A stretch of DNA of 64,000 nucleotides, taken from the NCBI GenBank assembly GCA_905233845.1, contig CAJOFH010000001.1, positions 97,072 through 161,071 on the forward strand. The letters are read 5' to 3'. The notes under the pieces were generated by a model that saw only the letters and a program-made list of their open reading frames with translations, searched no databases and was not told the origin of the DNA. The stretch is from an uncultured Muribaculaceae bacterium. GTDB taxonomy: Bacteria > Bacteroidota > Bacteroidia > Bacteroidales > Muribaculaceae. Every line of letters begins with the position of its first letter. Positions within the stretch are counted from its first letter, which is position 1. Below, one piece after another: positions 16,639-27,589 of the stretch. The translations under genes were made by a program, and so were the position numbers.

Positions 16639-19140
16639 GTGGGTATTAGGTTGAGGAATAACACAAAGGGCAATCAAGTTTGGGACAATTGTCTCACTTG
16701 GTTTAAACTTTGTGTCCTCGTGTTAATGTTTATGGGTAGTGCTAATGCTAATGCCCAAAAACAAAAAAATACTACAGTAAAGCCTATTCAGCAGTCATCT
16801 CAGCCAGCCGTCGCAGCAAAACCAGGATCGACAACGTCTCACATTAGGAGAATTACTCCGCAAATTCCTGATGCAAACCGTTTTGACCCTGGGAAGGTGT
16901 TTCTGGAAAATGCCGACAAGTTAGTCGCAAACGAAAAACGAAGCACTGAATATAGAGTGCTGCGAGGAAATGTGAGGTTTCGTCGTGGCAACATGACACT
17001 CACTTGTGACAGTTCCTATTTTTATGAGACGTCGAGTTCTCTTGATGCCTTTGGACATGTAGTGATGACTCAAGGTGACACTATGAAGGTATATTGCGAT
17101 AGAATGCATTATTACGGTGACGTGGAAGTAGCTAAGCTTCGCCGCAACGTCAAGGTGATTAATAGCTCTATGACAGTGACAACCGACAGTTTGGACTATG
17201 ATATGCTCAACGATGTGGCGAGGTATTTTGGTGGAGGAACTGTCGTTGACAAGTCGGGAACAAAAGTATCGTCATCAGTAGGTAAATATGAGCAAGACAC
17301 TAAGAAGGTTCAGTTCACTTCAAATGTGAACCTTACGAACGATCAAATAAAGCTTCATACCGATGTGCTTGACTATGACATGAACACTCGTATTGCGTCG
17401 ATAGAAGATAAAACCGAGATTTATTCTCTGGAAGATGGTAGTACTATCTACACCACAAGTGGAACATATAACACATCGACTGGTCAAGGAAATCTTTATA
17501 AGCGTTCGACAATAAAGAGTAAAGATGGTAGTACAATCGTTGGTGATGAGATGTACTATGATCGTCGCAGCGACAGCGGTAATGCTCAAGGGAATGTGGT
17601 GATGATTGATTCTAAGAATAAGCAGACTCTTAAAGGTGATTATGTTACTTATGATCGCCGTAGTGGCCAAAGTCATGTTCAGGGGAATGTGGTACTTGTT
17701 GATGAGAAAAACCGACAAACTTTGCGTGGTAATGAACTATACCATAATAAAATTAACGGACAAAGCCATGTCCAGGGAAATGTGGTTCTTGTTGACGAGA
17801 AGAACAAACAGTCGGTTCATGGCGATAATTTGTTCTATAACAGGAATACCGGTAAAAGTCATGTGCAGGGAAATGTAGTGCTTGTCGACGAGAAAAACCA
17901 GCAAACTGTACATGGTGATAATGTGTATTATAACAGAAATAACGGGCAAAGTCATGTTCAAGGAAATGTGGTGCTTGTTGACGAAAAAAACAAGCAGAGG
18001 CTGACGAGTGACGATGCTTACTTTGACAAGAGTAATGATGAAGGTAGAGCCGAGGGCAATGTTGTTGTTGTGGATGAGAAAAATGACCAGACTTTACGTG
18101 GAGATAAAGTTTTTTACAACAGGCAAACAGGTCAGAGCCGTGCACAAGGAAATGTGATTGTTACCGATGAGAAAAATCAGCAAACTTTGTATGGAGACGA
18201 GGTGATTTATGATCGCACTAATGAAATAGGTAACGCTAAAGGCAATGTGGTTCTCACGGACAAGAAGACTGAGCGAGTTCTCAAGGGTGACCATGTAGAG
18301 TATGACCGCAAGAATGGCATTGGAAGGGCTCGAGGTAATGTTGTCTTGACCGATGCAAAAAACAAGATGATCCTTGTTGGCGGCGTGGGCTACCATAATG
18401 AGAAAACCAATGAATCCTATGTTACCGAGAACGCCTTTGCTCGCGAATTCTCGCAAAAAGACACTATATATGTTCGTGCCGATACACTTAGAATGTTGAC
18501 AAACGAAAGCAAGGAACGTATGTTGCTTGCAAACAAGTATGTGCGTTTCTATCGTAAGGACATTCAAGGTGTGTGTGACTCGGCTGCCGTAAGTGAGCGC
18601 GACTCAATTTTAAATATGTATCGCCATGCGGTGATATGGAGTGAAGGACGCCAAATTAGCGGTGAGGAGATAAATGTTCATGTTAAGGATTCTACTGTCG
18701 ATTGGGCTACGTTACCAAACAATGGTTTGCTGGTAGAACACTTGGGCGAGGATTACTATAATCAACTATGTGGACGATCGATGAAGGCCATCTTTGCGGA
18801 GCAGGAACTTAGGCGTCTTGATGTCAATGGCGATGTGGAGGCGTTGTTCTACCCAATGGAAAATGATTCTACATACAACAAACTTGTTAATGCCAATAGT
18901 GCCTATTTGACAATAGATCTTAAGCCTAAACAGAAGGTTGACAGGGTGAAGATGTGGCCCGATGTAAATGGCACAGTTGTCCCGTTATTCCTGGCAAAGA
19001 AAAGTCAATTGCGTATTGATAAGTTCAGGTGGTATGATTCTATTCGTCCTAAGGACCCCTATGATGTGCTGGTGGTGAGCGACGAGATGAAACAAATCTT
19101 TGGCGAGGCTGTGGCTAAACGTCGAACTGTTGTAAGGTGA
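16639..19140 (+). CDS. OstA/LptA-like periplasmic protein with 31-residue tandem repeats
   Basis: An OstA-like protein of the Bacteroidota type: OstA/LptA beta-jellyroll repeats without the LptD barrel. It is probably part of lipopolysaccharide transport or outer-membrane assembly (family knowledge; exact role unproven). The start is a GTG at 16639, 9 bases after surA; a signal peptide follows (LCVLVLMFMGSANANAQ, about residues 24-40). Residues ~85-315 carry ordinary, irregular OstA repeats. From residue 318 there are nine units of about 31 residues of the form GNVVLVDEKNxQTxxGDxxx with a YNR segment and a final GQSHVQ. Residues ~600-833 are a C-terminal domain of no recognised type. mutL follows after 34 bases. 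The repeats cause long spurious open frames on the opposite strand. Confidence 0.85.
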   Translation: MGIRLRNNTKGNQVWDNCLTWFKLCVLVLMFMGSANANAQKQKNTTVKPIQQSSQPAVAAKPGSTTSHIRRITPQIPDANRFDPGKVFLENADKLVANEKRSTEYRVLRGNVRFRRGNMTLTCDSSYFYETSSSLDAFGHVVMTQGDTMKVYCDRMHYYGDVEVAKLRRNVKVINSSMTVTTDSLDYDMLNDVARYFGGGTVVDKSGTKVSSSVGKYEQDTKKVQFTSNVNLTNDQIKLHTDVLDYDMNTRIASIEDKTEIYSLEDGSTIYTTSGTYNTSTGQGNLYKRSTIKSKDGSTIVGDEMYYDRRSDSGNAQGNVVMIDSKNKQTLKGDYVTYDRRSGQSHVQGNVVLVDEKNRQTLRGNELYHNKINGQSHVQGNVVLVDEKNKQSVHGDNLFYNRNTGKSHVQGNVVLVDEKNQQTVHGDNVYYNRNNGQSHVQGNVVLVDEKNKQRLTSDDAYFDKSNDEGRAEGNVVVVDEKNDQTLRGDKVFYNRQTGQSRAQGNVIVTDEKNQQTLYGDEVIYDRTNEIGNAKGNVVLTDKKTERVLKGDHVEYDRKNGIGRARGNVVLTDAKNKMILVGGVGYHNEKTNESYVTENAFAREFSQKDTIYVRADTLRMLTNESKERMLLANKYVRFYRKDIQGVCDSAAVSERDSILNMYRHAVIWSEGRQISGEEINVHVKDSTVDWATLPNNGLLVEHLGEDYYNQLCGRSMKAIFAEQELRRLDVNGDVEALFYPMENDSTYNKLVNANSAYLTIDLKPKQKVDRVKMWPDVNGTVVPLFLAKKSQLRIDKFRWYDSIRPKDPYDVLVVSDEMKQIFGEAVAKRRTVVR
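17590..18384 (+). repeat. Nine-unit 93-bp in-frame tandem repeat
   Basis: Units start every 93 bases at 17590, 17683, 17776, 17869, 17962, 18055, 18148, 18241 and 18334 inside the ostA-like gene. Units 2-5 are the most alike: their first 14 residues differ at one position and the DNA is nearly the same (for example GGAAATGTGGTGCTTGT). The outer units are more diverged, as expected if the centre was duplicated most recently. Confidence 0.85.
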
Positions 19141-19174
19141 TATAATTTGATTTGTTTATAAATTGTTACGCGTC

Positions 19175-21052
19175 ATGAGCGATGTTATAAAACTTCTTCC
19201 CGATTCTGTTGCCAACCAGATTGCCGCTGGTGAGGTGATACAACGTCCTGCTTCGGTGATTAAGGAGCTGGTGGAAAATGCTGTAGATGCTGAAGCTACA
19301 AACATTCAAATTGTTCTAAAGGATGCTGGGCGAACTTTGATACAAGTTATAGATAACGGTTTGGGAATGAGTGACACTGATGCTCGTCTGGCTTTTGAGC
19401 GTCACAGCACATCTAAGATTAGAAATGCTGAGGACTTATTCTCGCTCCAAACTATGGGATTTCGTGGCGAAGCATTGGCTTCGATTGCAGCTATCTCTCA
19501 CATTGAGCTTCGAACTTGTGCTCGTGGCAGCCAACTTGGAACCAAATTGATAATAAATGCATCGCATTGTGAGTCTCAGGAGCCTGACGTGTGTCCTGTG
19601 GGATGTAATTTCATGGTAAAAGACTTGTTTTTCAACGTCCCAGCACGTCGCAAGTTCCTCAAGAGTAATCAGGTGGAGCTTAGTAACATAATTAAAGAGT
19701 TTGAGAAATTGGCATTGGTGAACTATAACATTGATTTCTCTCTAACTCACAATGGCAATGTGCTATATAAATTGAATAAGGGCTCGTTCAAGCAACGAAT
19801 TGTGTCTATTTTTGGCACCAACCTTGACCAGCAACTTATTCCACTTACTATTGAGACCTCGTTAGTGAAAATTACTGGATTCATTGGTAAACCCGAGAAT
19901 TGCCGCAAGCGTGGTGCTATGCAGTTCTTCTTTGTCAATGGCAGATATATGCGTCATCCTTATTTTCACAAGGCAGTTAATACTTGCTACAATGAGTTGA
20001 TTCCTGATGACTCACAGCCCAACTATTTCTTGATTTTTGACGTTGATCCTGAGTCCATTGATGTCAATATCCATCCAACGAAGACTGAAATAAAGTTTGA
20101 AAACGAGATGCCAATATGGCAGATTATTGCGGCTGCTGTGAAAGAAACACTGGGACGCTTCAGTGTTGTTCCTTCGATTGACTTTGACAAGGAAGATGCC
20201 CCCGAGATTCCTGCATTCACACTTCCACATGCAACAACACCGCCATCAATAAGTGTTGATAAAGGTTATAACCCTTTTAAGCAGCAGGAAGGTAATGACT
20301 CTCAAGAGCAAGGTGACAGTGTGACAAAGAGTGGACATTATCAATCTCATAGTTCGACAGCTATGCCCAATTGGGAGGAACTTTACAAGAACTTCAAGAA
20401 AAGTAAACAGGAGAGTTTTGATAACATTGAAGATAATAGTTTTACTGCCGAGGTGTCGCTTGGTGAAGTACCAATTTTAAAGACGGAAGATGTCTTGCAA
20501 GTGGTGCTTCAAGTTGGTGGTCGTTATCTGCTTACGCTTATTCATGATGGTGTGTTAATTCTTGACCAACGACGTGCACATTTGTCGGTTATCTACAATC
20601 GTTTAATGCAACAGATTGATGGCATGAATGTTGTGTCGCAGCGAGTGTTGTTTCCTGAGGTTATCCACCTTACCGAGTCGCAGAATGTGGTGTTTGAGGA
20701 AATAGAGCCTGAACTGGAGAAGGTTGGCTTTGGTGTCTCACGACTTAGCGGTGGCGATTGGTCGGTGAACTCGGTGCCTCCAGGTCTTGACAATGTTGAC
20801 GTGAAAGAGTTGCTTAATGAGGTGATTAGCACTGTGAGCATTGGTGGCAACAGTTTGAAAGACAAGGTTTTTGAAAGGATTGCTTTGACGATTGCTTCAA
20901 GGGCTGCCATCCCTTATGGTCGTGTGCTAAATGATGATGAAAAGAAAGGTCTTATTGCCGATTGGCGATCGCTCAAGAATAACAAGTACACTCCCACGGG
21001 TAAACTTATTGGCACAGTTTTGACTATAGAACAACTTGGCAAGATGTTTTGA
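19175..21052 (+). CDS. mutL: DNA mismatch repair protein MutL
   Basis: ATP-dependent linker between MutS and downstream repair enzymes. The GHKL ATPase motifs are present: ELVENAVDAEATNI (about residue 32), DNGLGM, HSTSKI and FRGEALASIAAI (about residue 92), and the transducer-domain VNIHPTKTEIKF near residue 300. A charged linker (about 350-430) leads to the dimerisation domain. In the C-terminal domain the position of the endonuclease motif DQHAxxExxxxE reads DQRRAHLSVIYN, so the metal-binding signature is altered. The ATG at 19175 is preferred over an in-frame TTG at 19163 because conserved MutL sequence begins at IKLLPDSVANQIAAGEV. It ends the surA-ostA-mutL group. Confidence 0.95.
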   Translation: MSDVIKLLPDSVANQIAAGEVIQRPASVIKELVENAVDAEATNIQIVLKDAGRTLIQVIDNGLGMSDTDARLAFERHSTSKIRNAEDLFSLQTMGFRGEALASIAAISHIELRTCARGSQLGTKLIINASHCESQEPDVCPVGCNFMVKDLFFNVPARRKFLKSNQVELSNIIKEFEKLALVNYNIDFSLTHNGNVLYKLNKGSFKQRIVSIFGTNLDQQLIPLTIETSLVKITGFIGKPENCRKRGAMQFFFVNGRYMRHPYFHKAVNTCYNELIPDDSQPNYFLIFDVDPESIDVNIHPTKTEIKFENEMPIWQIIAAAVKETLGRFSVVPSIDFDKEDAPEIPAFTLPHATTPPSISVDKGYNPFKQQEGNDSQEQGDSVTKSGHYQSHSSTAMPNWEELYKNFKKSKQESFDNIEDNSFTAEVSLGEVPILKTEDVLQVVLQVGGRYLLTLIHDGVLILDQRRAHLSVIYNRLMQQIDGMNVVSQRVLFPEVIHLTESQNVVFEEIEPELEKVGFGVSRLSGGDWSVNSVPPGLDNVDVKELLNEVISTVSIGGNSLKDKVFERIALTIASRAAIPYGRVLNDDEKKGLIADWRSLKNNKYTPTGKLIGTVLTIEQLGKMF

Positions 21053-21088
21053 TCAATAGTATACTGTAGTTCTAATTGATTCAATAAA

Positions 21089-21131
21089 AGCTAAAGGAGC
21101 TTGACTAAGAATTTGTCAAGCTCCTTTAGCT
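21089..21131. terminator. Bidirectional terminator between mutL and the MFS genes
   Basis: A perfect 17-bp stem (AGCTAAAGGAGCTTGAC at 21089-21105 with its complement at 21115-21131) with a nine-base loop between two convergent genes. There is no long T run on either side. Confidence 0.8.
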
Positions 21132-21153
21132 ACTATATCTGTAGGAGAGATGG

Positions 21154-22533
21154 TTACTGTTTGCTGATGTTGGCGTCTTGCAAACCGTAATTCTTGCGTC
21201 GGTCAATAATCAGTAGCATCACTGAAACAAATATTGCTGCAATACCAATTCCAGTGAATATCCACATGGCCTCGGTATAATCAACATTTTCTCCCACAGT
21301 GTTGCGTTGCAACACGCTACCAATGACGATGGGAATGAGCATCAGTCCTATGTTTTGAATGTAGTAGATTATGGAGTAAGCAGTTCCAAGCTGTTTCATG
21401 GGCACAATCTTGGGAACGGCAGGCCACAGCACGCTGGGTAACAGCGAGAATGCGATGCCAAGTATTAACATGAGACATATTGCCAGAATACTTGAGTTGA
21501 AAGGAAGAGCAAAAACCATAAGCACCAAAGTAAGCATCGCTGTTCCAATTATCATGATTGTAGCACCCTTTCCCATTTTGTCGTACATGCCTCCAAAAAG
21601 TGGTGTCAGCACTATAGATGTGTAAGGCAGGATAGCGGGTATATTACCGGCAATCGATGGCTCAACACCATATTTTGCAATCATCATTTTTGTAGCAAAA
21701 TCGAGAAATGGGTATAGTGCTGAATAGTAGAGTAGACATAGAAGGGTGATGAGCCAAAAACCTGGGTTTTTCATAGTAGCCCCCAAGTCGCTGAAGTGGA
21801 ATTTTCCGTCGTCTTCAGTTTCTGTAATATTGGTTTCTACATCGGCCTTACGGTCCATGGAACAATATACAAGGTAGACAATAAGACCTATCCCCACAGC
21901 AAAGAGACCTATAAGAATAGGTGTACTAAGTGAGAAATTCTTGGCCAATGGTGGTGCGCCCGACAGTGCCAAACCAGTACCCAGTCGAGCAAGTGCCACT
22001 TGGATACCCATTGCCAAGGCCATCTCCTTGCCAGAGAACCACTTGACGACGACTTTCGACACTGTAATACCACATAGCTCATAGCCAATGCCGAAAGTGG
22101 CGAATCCCAAAGCGGCCACAAGCACTTGGAACTTAATGGAGGGGTCGGCATAGCCGAGCCATTGTAGGTTTATGTTGAGAATTTGGGATGGGTCCATGAA
22201 TGCGATGGCATAGTAATCGATGGCGGTGCCCCCAAGCATGAGCACACATGAGAGAACACCTGCAAAACGAACACCAGTTTTATCAAGAATGATACCTCCT
22301 ACAAAGAGCATTAGTAGGAACACGTTGAAAAAGCCACGTGAGCCTGCTAGAACACCAAATTCACCACTTGTCCATCCAAGTCCTCCTTCACCAGTGGGTA
22401 ACTCAAGGAAATACTGCAATGGCGACATCTGCTTGGCTACGATGTAGCCCATCATCATGGTTACTGATACCAAGCCAAGCACTGCCCACCGCAGTGTAGG
22501 TGAATTATTGATTTTTTGTGATATTTTTGTCAT
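21154..22533 (-). CDS. MFS transporter (paralogue 1)
   Basis: A 459-residue major facilitator superfamily permease with about 12 hydrophobic segments. The loop after TM2 reads GGIILDKTGVRFAGVL, the family's G-x-x-x-D-(K/R)-x-G signature. The central motif GITVSKVVVKWFSGKEMALAMGIQVALARLG is very like that of the neighbour at 22603. This segment recalls the MFSD1-type branch of MFS (weak inference); the substrate is unknown. The ATG at 22533 was chosen over the upstream in-frame ATG at 22593, because the longer version would run through a terminator hairpin and add a non-hydrophobic, low-quality extension. Confidence 0.85.
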   Translation of the reverse strand: MTKISQKINNSPTLRWAVLGLVSVTMMMGYIVAKQMSPLQYFLELPTGEGGLGWTSGEFGVLAGSRGFFNVFLLMLFVGGIILDKTGVRFAGVLSCVLMLGGTAIDYYAIAFMDPSQILNINLQWLGYADPSIKFQVLVAALGFATFGIGYELCGITVSKVVVKWFSGKEMALAMGIQVALARLGTGLALSGAPPLAKNFSLSTPILIGLFAVGIGLIVYLVYCSMDRKADVETNITETEDDGKFHFSDLGATMKNPGFWLITLLCLLYYSALYPFLDFATKMMIAKYGVEPSIAGNIPAILPYTSIVLTPLFGGMYDKMGKGATIMIIGTAMLTLVLMVFALPFNSSILAICLMLILGIAFSLLPSVLWPAVPKIVPMKQLGTAYSIIYYIQNIGLMLIPIVIGSVLQRNTVGENVDYTEAMWIFTGIGIAAIFVSVMLLIIDRRKNYGLQDANISKQ

Positions 22534-22539
22534 ATATTC

Positions 22540-22581
22540 AAAAAAACAGGGCGTGTAAGCTTCGTGAGCAACACACGCCCT
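22540..22581 (-). terminator. Hairpin terminator between the two MFS genes
   Basis: AGGGCGTGT (22548-22556) pairs perfectly with ACACGCCCT (22573-22581). Read on the minus strand the stem is followed by seven T residues, ending 7 bases before the ATG of the downstream MFS gene. Confidence 0.75.
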
Positions 22582-22602
22582 ATATGTTGTCAAAGGAAAA
22601 GA

Positions 22603-24267
22603 TTATGCTTCAGCATGTTTCTCCACGGGCTTGATGTTGGGCTCCTCAAGACCATAGCCCTTCTTCTTGTCAACCGCCTTAAGATAGATAGAGATAAGCA
22701 GGGCAGCAATACCAAGAACAGCTAGCATTACCAGTGCCCAGGTGTAGTCAAGCTCGTGGGCGGCAGTGCCCTCGGCATTTGTTTTCTGAAGAACAATACC
22801 GATTAGTGTTGGGAATAGTCCAAGACCAATGTTTTGAATCCAGAAGATGGCTGCATAAGCCGAACCAATGATTTTCTCATCAACCAGCTTAGGAACCGAA
22901 GGCCACAAAGCAGCAGGTACGAGAGAGAAAGAAGCTCCAAGTACCAGGATTGTGATATAAGCTACTACGGTACCTCCGGCGGTGTTGCCTTTGAATGCAG
23001 GAAGAATGAAAGCGAATGTCAAGTGGCAAATAACAAGGAGAATAGAACCGAGCATAAGCATAGATGCAGCTTTACCCTTATGGTCAACATAGTTGCCAAG
23101 TATTGGTGTGATAGCTACTGCCAGCAGTGGGAACACTGCAAATATAGTCTCGGCAGTGCCACGCATATAGCCCATGAAGCAATATATTACCAGAGCAATG
23201 ATGGCAATGCCCATCAGGCTATACTTCATGACTTTTTTCTTAGAGAAGTTGCTCGAGAATGAACAAATTGCAACAATAAGCATGATAATGTACTGAACTA
23301 CAGTTACCGAGATGGGGAAAGCCTCAGTGCTTCCGCCCCAGTAGGTGCTGGTATCGGCAGGGTTTAGAGTCAAGTTACATTGGAGCATGTTCACAGCATA
23401 CTTTTGGAATGGGAAAATTGCACTGTAATAAAGAACACACAAAAGAGCAACAAGCCAGAATCCGAGGCTGGTGAAAATCTTGCCCAGGTCGCTCAGCTTG
23501 AATGGATCATCTTTCTCCTCGGCCTCGCCAGTTTGCGAGTCAAGTTTCTTGTCCATAAAGAAGTATACGATGAACATCATGAGTGCGATGCAGAGCAGAA
23601 CAACACCAAATTTTACGGCATTGTCGACATGAACTTCACCACCCAGTTTAGCGAAGAATGGTGCGAAAATCATGCAAGTGGCAACACCAAGGCGCGCAAG
23701 AGCCATCTCTGAGCCCATTGCCAAGGCTGTCTCACGGCCTTTGAACCATTTAACGATACCGCGAGACACTGTGATACCAGCCATCTCGCAACCGCTACCA
23801 AACAGCATAAAGCCTATGGCGGCCAACTTTGCAGAGCCAGGCATGCCTTCTGCAAAAGGCAGAATAGCGCCAATAACTGGGAGTTCGCCGTTCCAGTTCA
23901 GGTTATTGGTGAACCATTGTCCTAGTGGTGTGGCATCAAATCCGTCGGTTACAGCATAGAACTTGATGATACCACCGATGAGCATCACCGCTCCCGAAAG
24001 TACGGCTGTGAAGCGTACTCCCATCTTATCGAGAATGATACCGGCAATGATTAAGAAGAATACATAGACGTTAAGGAATACCTCAGCACCTTGCATGCGG
24101 CCAAAGGCTGCACTATCCCAACCACGGGTCTCTTGCATTAAATCCTTGATGGGTGAGAGGATGTCCATGAACACGTAGCTGCAGAACATGGCTAGAGCCA
24201 GCAGCAACAGAGCGGTCCAGCGCATTCCAGCTGAATCGCGTAGGGCTTTTTTGATTGTTTGTGTCAT
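22603..24267 (-). CDS. MFS transporter (paralogue 2)
   Basis: A 554-residue major facilitator permease, longer than its neighbour because of extended loops, including one around residues 305-325 between predicted membrane segments. It shares the GIILDKMGVRFTAVLSG loop and the GITVSRGIVKWFKGRETALAMGSEMALARLG segment with the gene at 21154, so the two arose by duplication. Twelve or more hydrophobic segments are visible. The substrate is not evident. It is divergent from groES; a -7 element TATCTTTG lies on the minus strand at 24325-24332, giving a leader of about 50 bases. Confidence 0.85.
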   Translation of the reverse strand: MTQTIKKALRDSAGMRWTALLLLALAMFCSYVFMDILSPIKDLMQETRGWDSAAFGRMQGAEVFLNVYVFFLIIAGIILDKMGVRFTAVLSGAVMLIGGIIKFYAVTDGFDATPLGQWFTNNLNWNGELPVIGAILPFAEGMPGSAKLAAIGFMLFGSGCEMAGITVSRGIVKWFKGRETALAMGSEMALARLGVATCMIFAPFFAKLGGEVHVDNAVKFGVVLLCIALMMFIVYFFMDKKLDSQTGEAEEKDDPFKLSDLGKIFTSLGFWLVALLCVLYYSAIFPFQKYAVNMLQCNLTLNPADTSTYWGGSTEAFPISVTVVQYIIMLIVAICSFSSNFSKKKVMKYSLMGIAIIALVIYCFMGYMRGTAETIFAVFPLLAVAITPILGNYVDHKGKAASMLMLGSILLVICHLTFAFILPAFKGNTAGGTVVAYITILVLGASFSLVPAALWPSVPKLVDEKIIGSAYAAIFWIQNIGLGLFPTLIGIVLQKTNAEGTAAHELDYTWALVMLAVLGIAALLISIYLKAVDKKKGYGLEEPNIKPVEKHAEA

Positions 24268-24324
24268 ACTGATTGTAATTAGTTTTAATATGTTTATGTT
24301 TGATTGATTTCAGAAATATGAGTG

Positions 24325-24332
24325 CAAAGATA
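24325..24332 (-). promoter_or_regulatory. -7 element of the MFS gene pair
   Basis: TATCTTTG on the minus strand matches TAnnTTTG. No clear TTTG is found 19-21 bases upstream. Confidence 0.45.
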
Positions 24333-24483
24333 CATTATTTTATTTAAATTGAAGAATAAAAATAGTGACAAAATGTCGCCCAAGTAAAAAAGTTGTTATT
24401 TGGCACATAAAGTGCATTATAGGTGAATGACGTTATAAATGTCCTTTTATTGCAAATTATAATTTATTTAAAAACATAACAAT

Positions 24484-26414
<1,931 letters not shown>

Positions 26415-26439
26415 ACGATATTGAAGTCACAATATTTGA

Positions 26440-26483
26440 GACTGGAGATTCACATAAATTGGTGAGTCTCCAGTCTTTTTTTT
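26440..26483 (+). terminator. Strong terminator after groEL
   Basis: A 14-bp stem (GACTGGAGATTCAC at 26440-26453, GTGAGTCTCCAGTC at 26462-26475, one G-T pair) followed by eight T residues. Confidence 0.88.
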
Positions 26484-26524
26484 CAATTCATCTAGAATAG
26501 TGATTTGATTATTTTAGGGAAAAA

Positions 26525-26556
26525 ATTGCATACTTTGATAATTCTTTGTACTTTTG
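26525..26556 (+). promoter_or_regulatory. Candidate promoter of the polysaccharide operon
   Basis: ATTG at 26525-26528, a 20-base spacer and TACTTTTG at 26549-26556 approach the consensus (one -33 mismatch). The remaining ~220 bases to the first gene are very AT-rich. They show no open frame, no UpxY-type antiterminator gene and no evident inverted repeats of an invertible promoter. Confidence 0.45.
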
Positions 26557-26785
26557 TGGGCTTTTAGAGTTTTCGGTCTCAATATTTGATGATTGAAAAT
26601 GAAAAGTAAATATTTAGAATAACAAATAATTCGTTGAATGCTAGTTTTTTAACATGCATTTGATGTCCTAGATTTATATACAATTAAGAAAAAGGGTGTC
26701 CATTTTTTATTCATGCTATCGTAATAAAAAAAATATAATATTAGAAATATAAATCAAGAAATTAATTATTTAAAAATTTACCTAT

Positions 26786-27580
26786 ATGAAATTTAAAAAT
26801 TTAATCATTTCGATGTTCTTGGTGATCGCCGTTACATCTTGTGAAGCTCCAAAGTTAGGATATTTCCAGGATGTACAGTCAGGACAGACACACCAATTAC
26901 AGGAGCCAAAACTTGTCACTGTGGAGCCTGGTGACAAATTGTCAATTCTTGTGGGTAGTAAAGATCCTGCGCTTGCCTATCTGTTTAATTTGCAGATTGT
27001 GGGTAGGTACAAGACTTCACAATCCGACGCGAGTCTGTCCACAAGTCAGGTGGCGAGTTACACTGTTGACGAGAAAGGTTATATCGACTTCCCTGTTTTG
27101 GGCAAGCTTTTCTTAAAAGGAAAGACTCGTAGTGAGGTGGCTGCTTTTGTAAAGAAAGAGTTGATAAGTCGTCAGATGCTTAAAGATCCTGTTGTCACTG
27201 TTGATTTCCTTGACTTGTATTTCTCGGTGATGGGTGAGGTGAACGCTCCTGGTCGTTTCCTGATGGATCATGACAAAACCACCTTGATTGATGCTTTGAG
27301 TCGTGCCGGTGATCTGACTATCAATGGTCGTCGTGACAATGTGCTCGTAATGCGCGAAGAAGGTGATAAAGAGTTGGCCTTTAGAATTGATTTGACCAAT
27401 GTTCAAAGTCTTTACAATTCTCCTGTCTATTACTTGAAGCAAGGCGATATGATATATGTTGAGCCAAATGAAAAGAAAGCTCGAGAGTCAACAGGTACTG
27501 GAAACGCTTTCATGCAACCCACTTTATGGATCTCGTTAGCGTCGTTAGTGACATCGGTATCGGTATTAATATTTAAATAA
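26786..27580 (+). CDS. Polysaccharide export outer-membrane lipoprotein (Wza-like)
   Basis: A 264-residue export channel component for capsule or exopolysaccharide. It has a lipoprotein signal peptide with the lipobox VTSC (Cys about residue 19). The Poly_export domain follows (VEPGDKLSILVGSKDP ... YTVDEKGYIDFPVLGKLFLKGKTRSEV), then a SLBB domain (FSVMGEVNAPGRFLMDHDKTTLIDALSRAGDLTINGRR, about residues 150-190). A hydrophobic C-terminal segment (LWISLASLVTSVSVLIF) could be the outer-membrane helix. The Wzc-like kinase follows after 9 bases, the usual pair in Wzy-dependent systems. It opens the operon. Confidence 0.9.
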   Translation: MKFKNLIISMFLVIAVTSCEAPKLGYFQDVQSGQTHQLQEPKLVTVEPGDKLSILVGSKDPALAYLFNLQIVGRYKTSQSDASLSTSQVASYTVDEKGYIDFPVLGKLFLKGKTRSEVAAFVKKELISRQMLKDPVVTVDFLDLYFSVMGEVNAPGRFLMDHDKTTLIDALSRAGDLTINGRRDNVLVMREEGDKELAFRIDLTNVQSLYNSPVYYLKQGDMIYVEPNEKKARESTGTGNAFMQPTLWISLASLVTSVSVLIFK

Positions 27581-27589
27581 TTTTAAGAA

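Noticed and set aside
17320..18145. Several long minus-strand open frames and a repeat array that could look like a CRISPR
   Set aside because: They are shadows of the in-frame 93-base repeats of the ostA-like gene; units are contiguous with no spacers.
16639..19140. Full-length LptD
   Set aside because: The C-terminal third lacks beta-barrel features; only OstA-type repeats are present.
24340..24483. Possible CIRCE operator before groES (TGGCAC and GTGC half sites)
   Set aside because: The half sites do not match TTAGCACTC-N9-GAGTGCTAA and the spacing is wrong.
26560..26785. Possible invertible capsule promoter
   Set aside because: No pair of inverted repeats flanking the promoter and no recombinase gene nearby could be seen.
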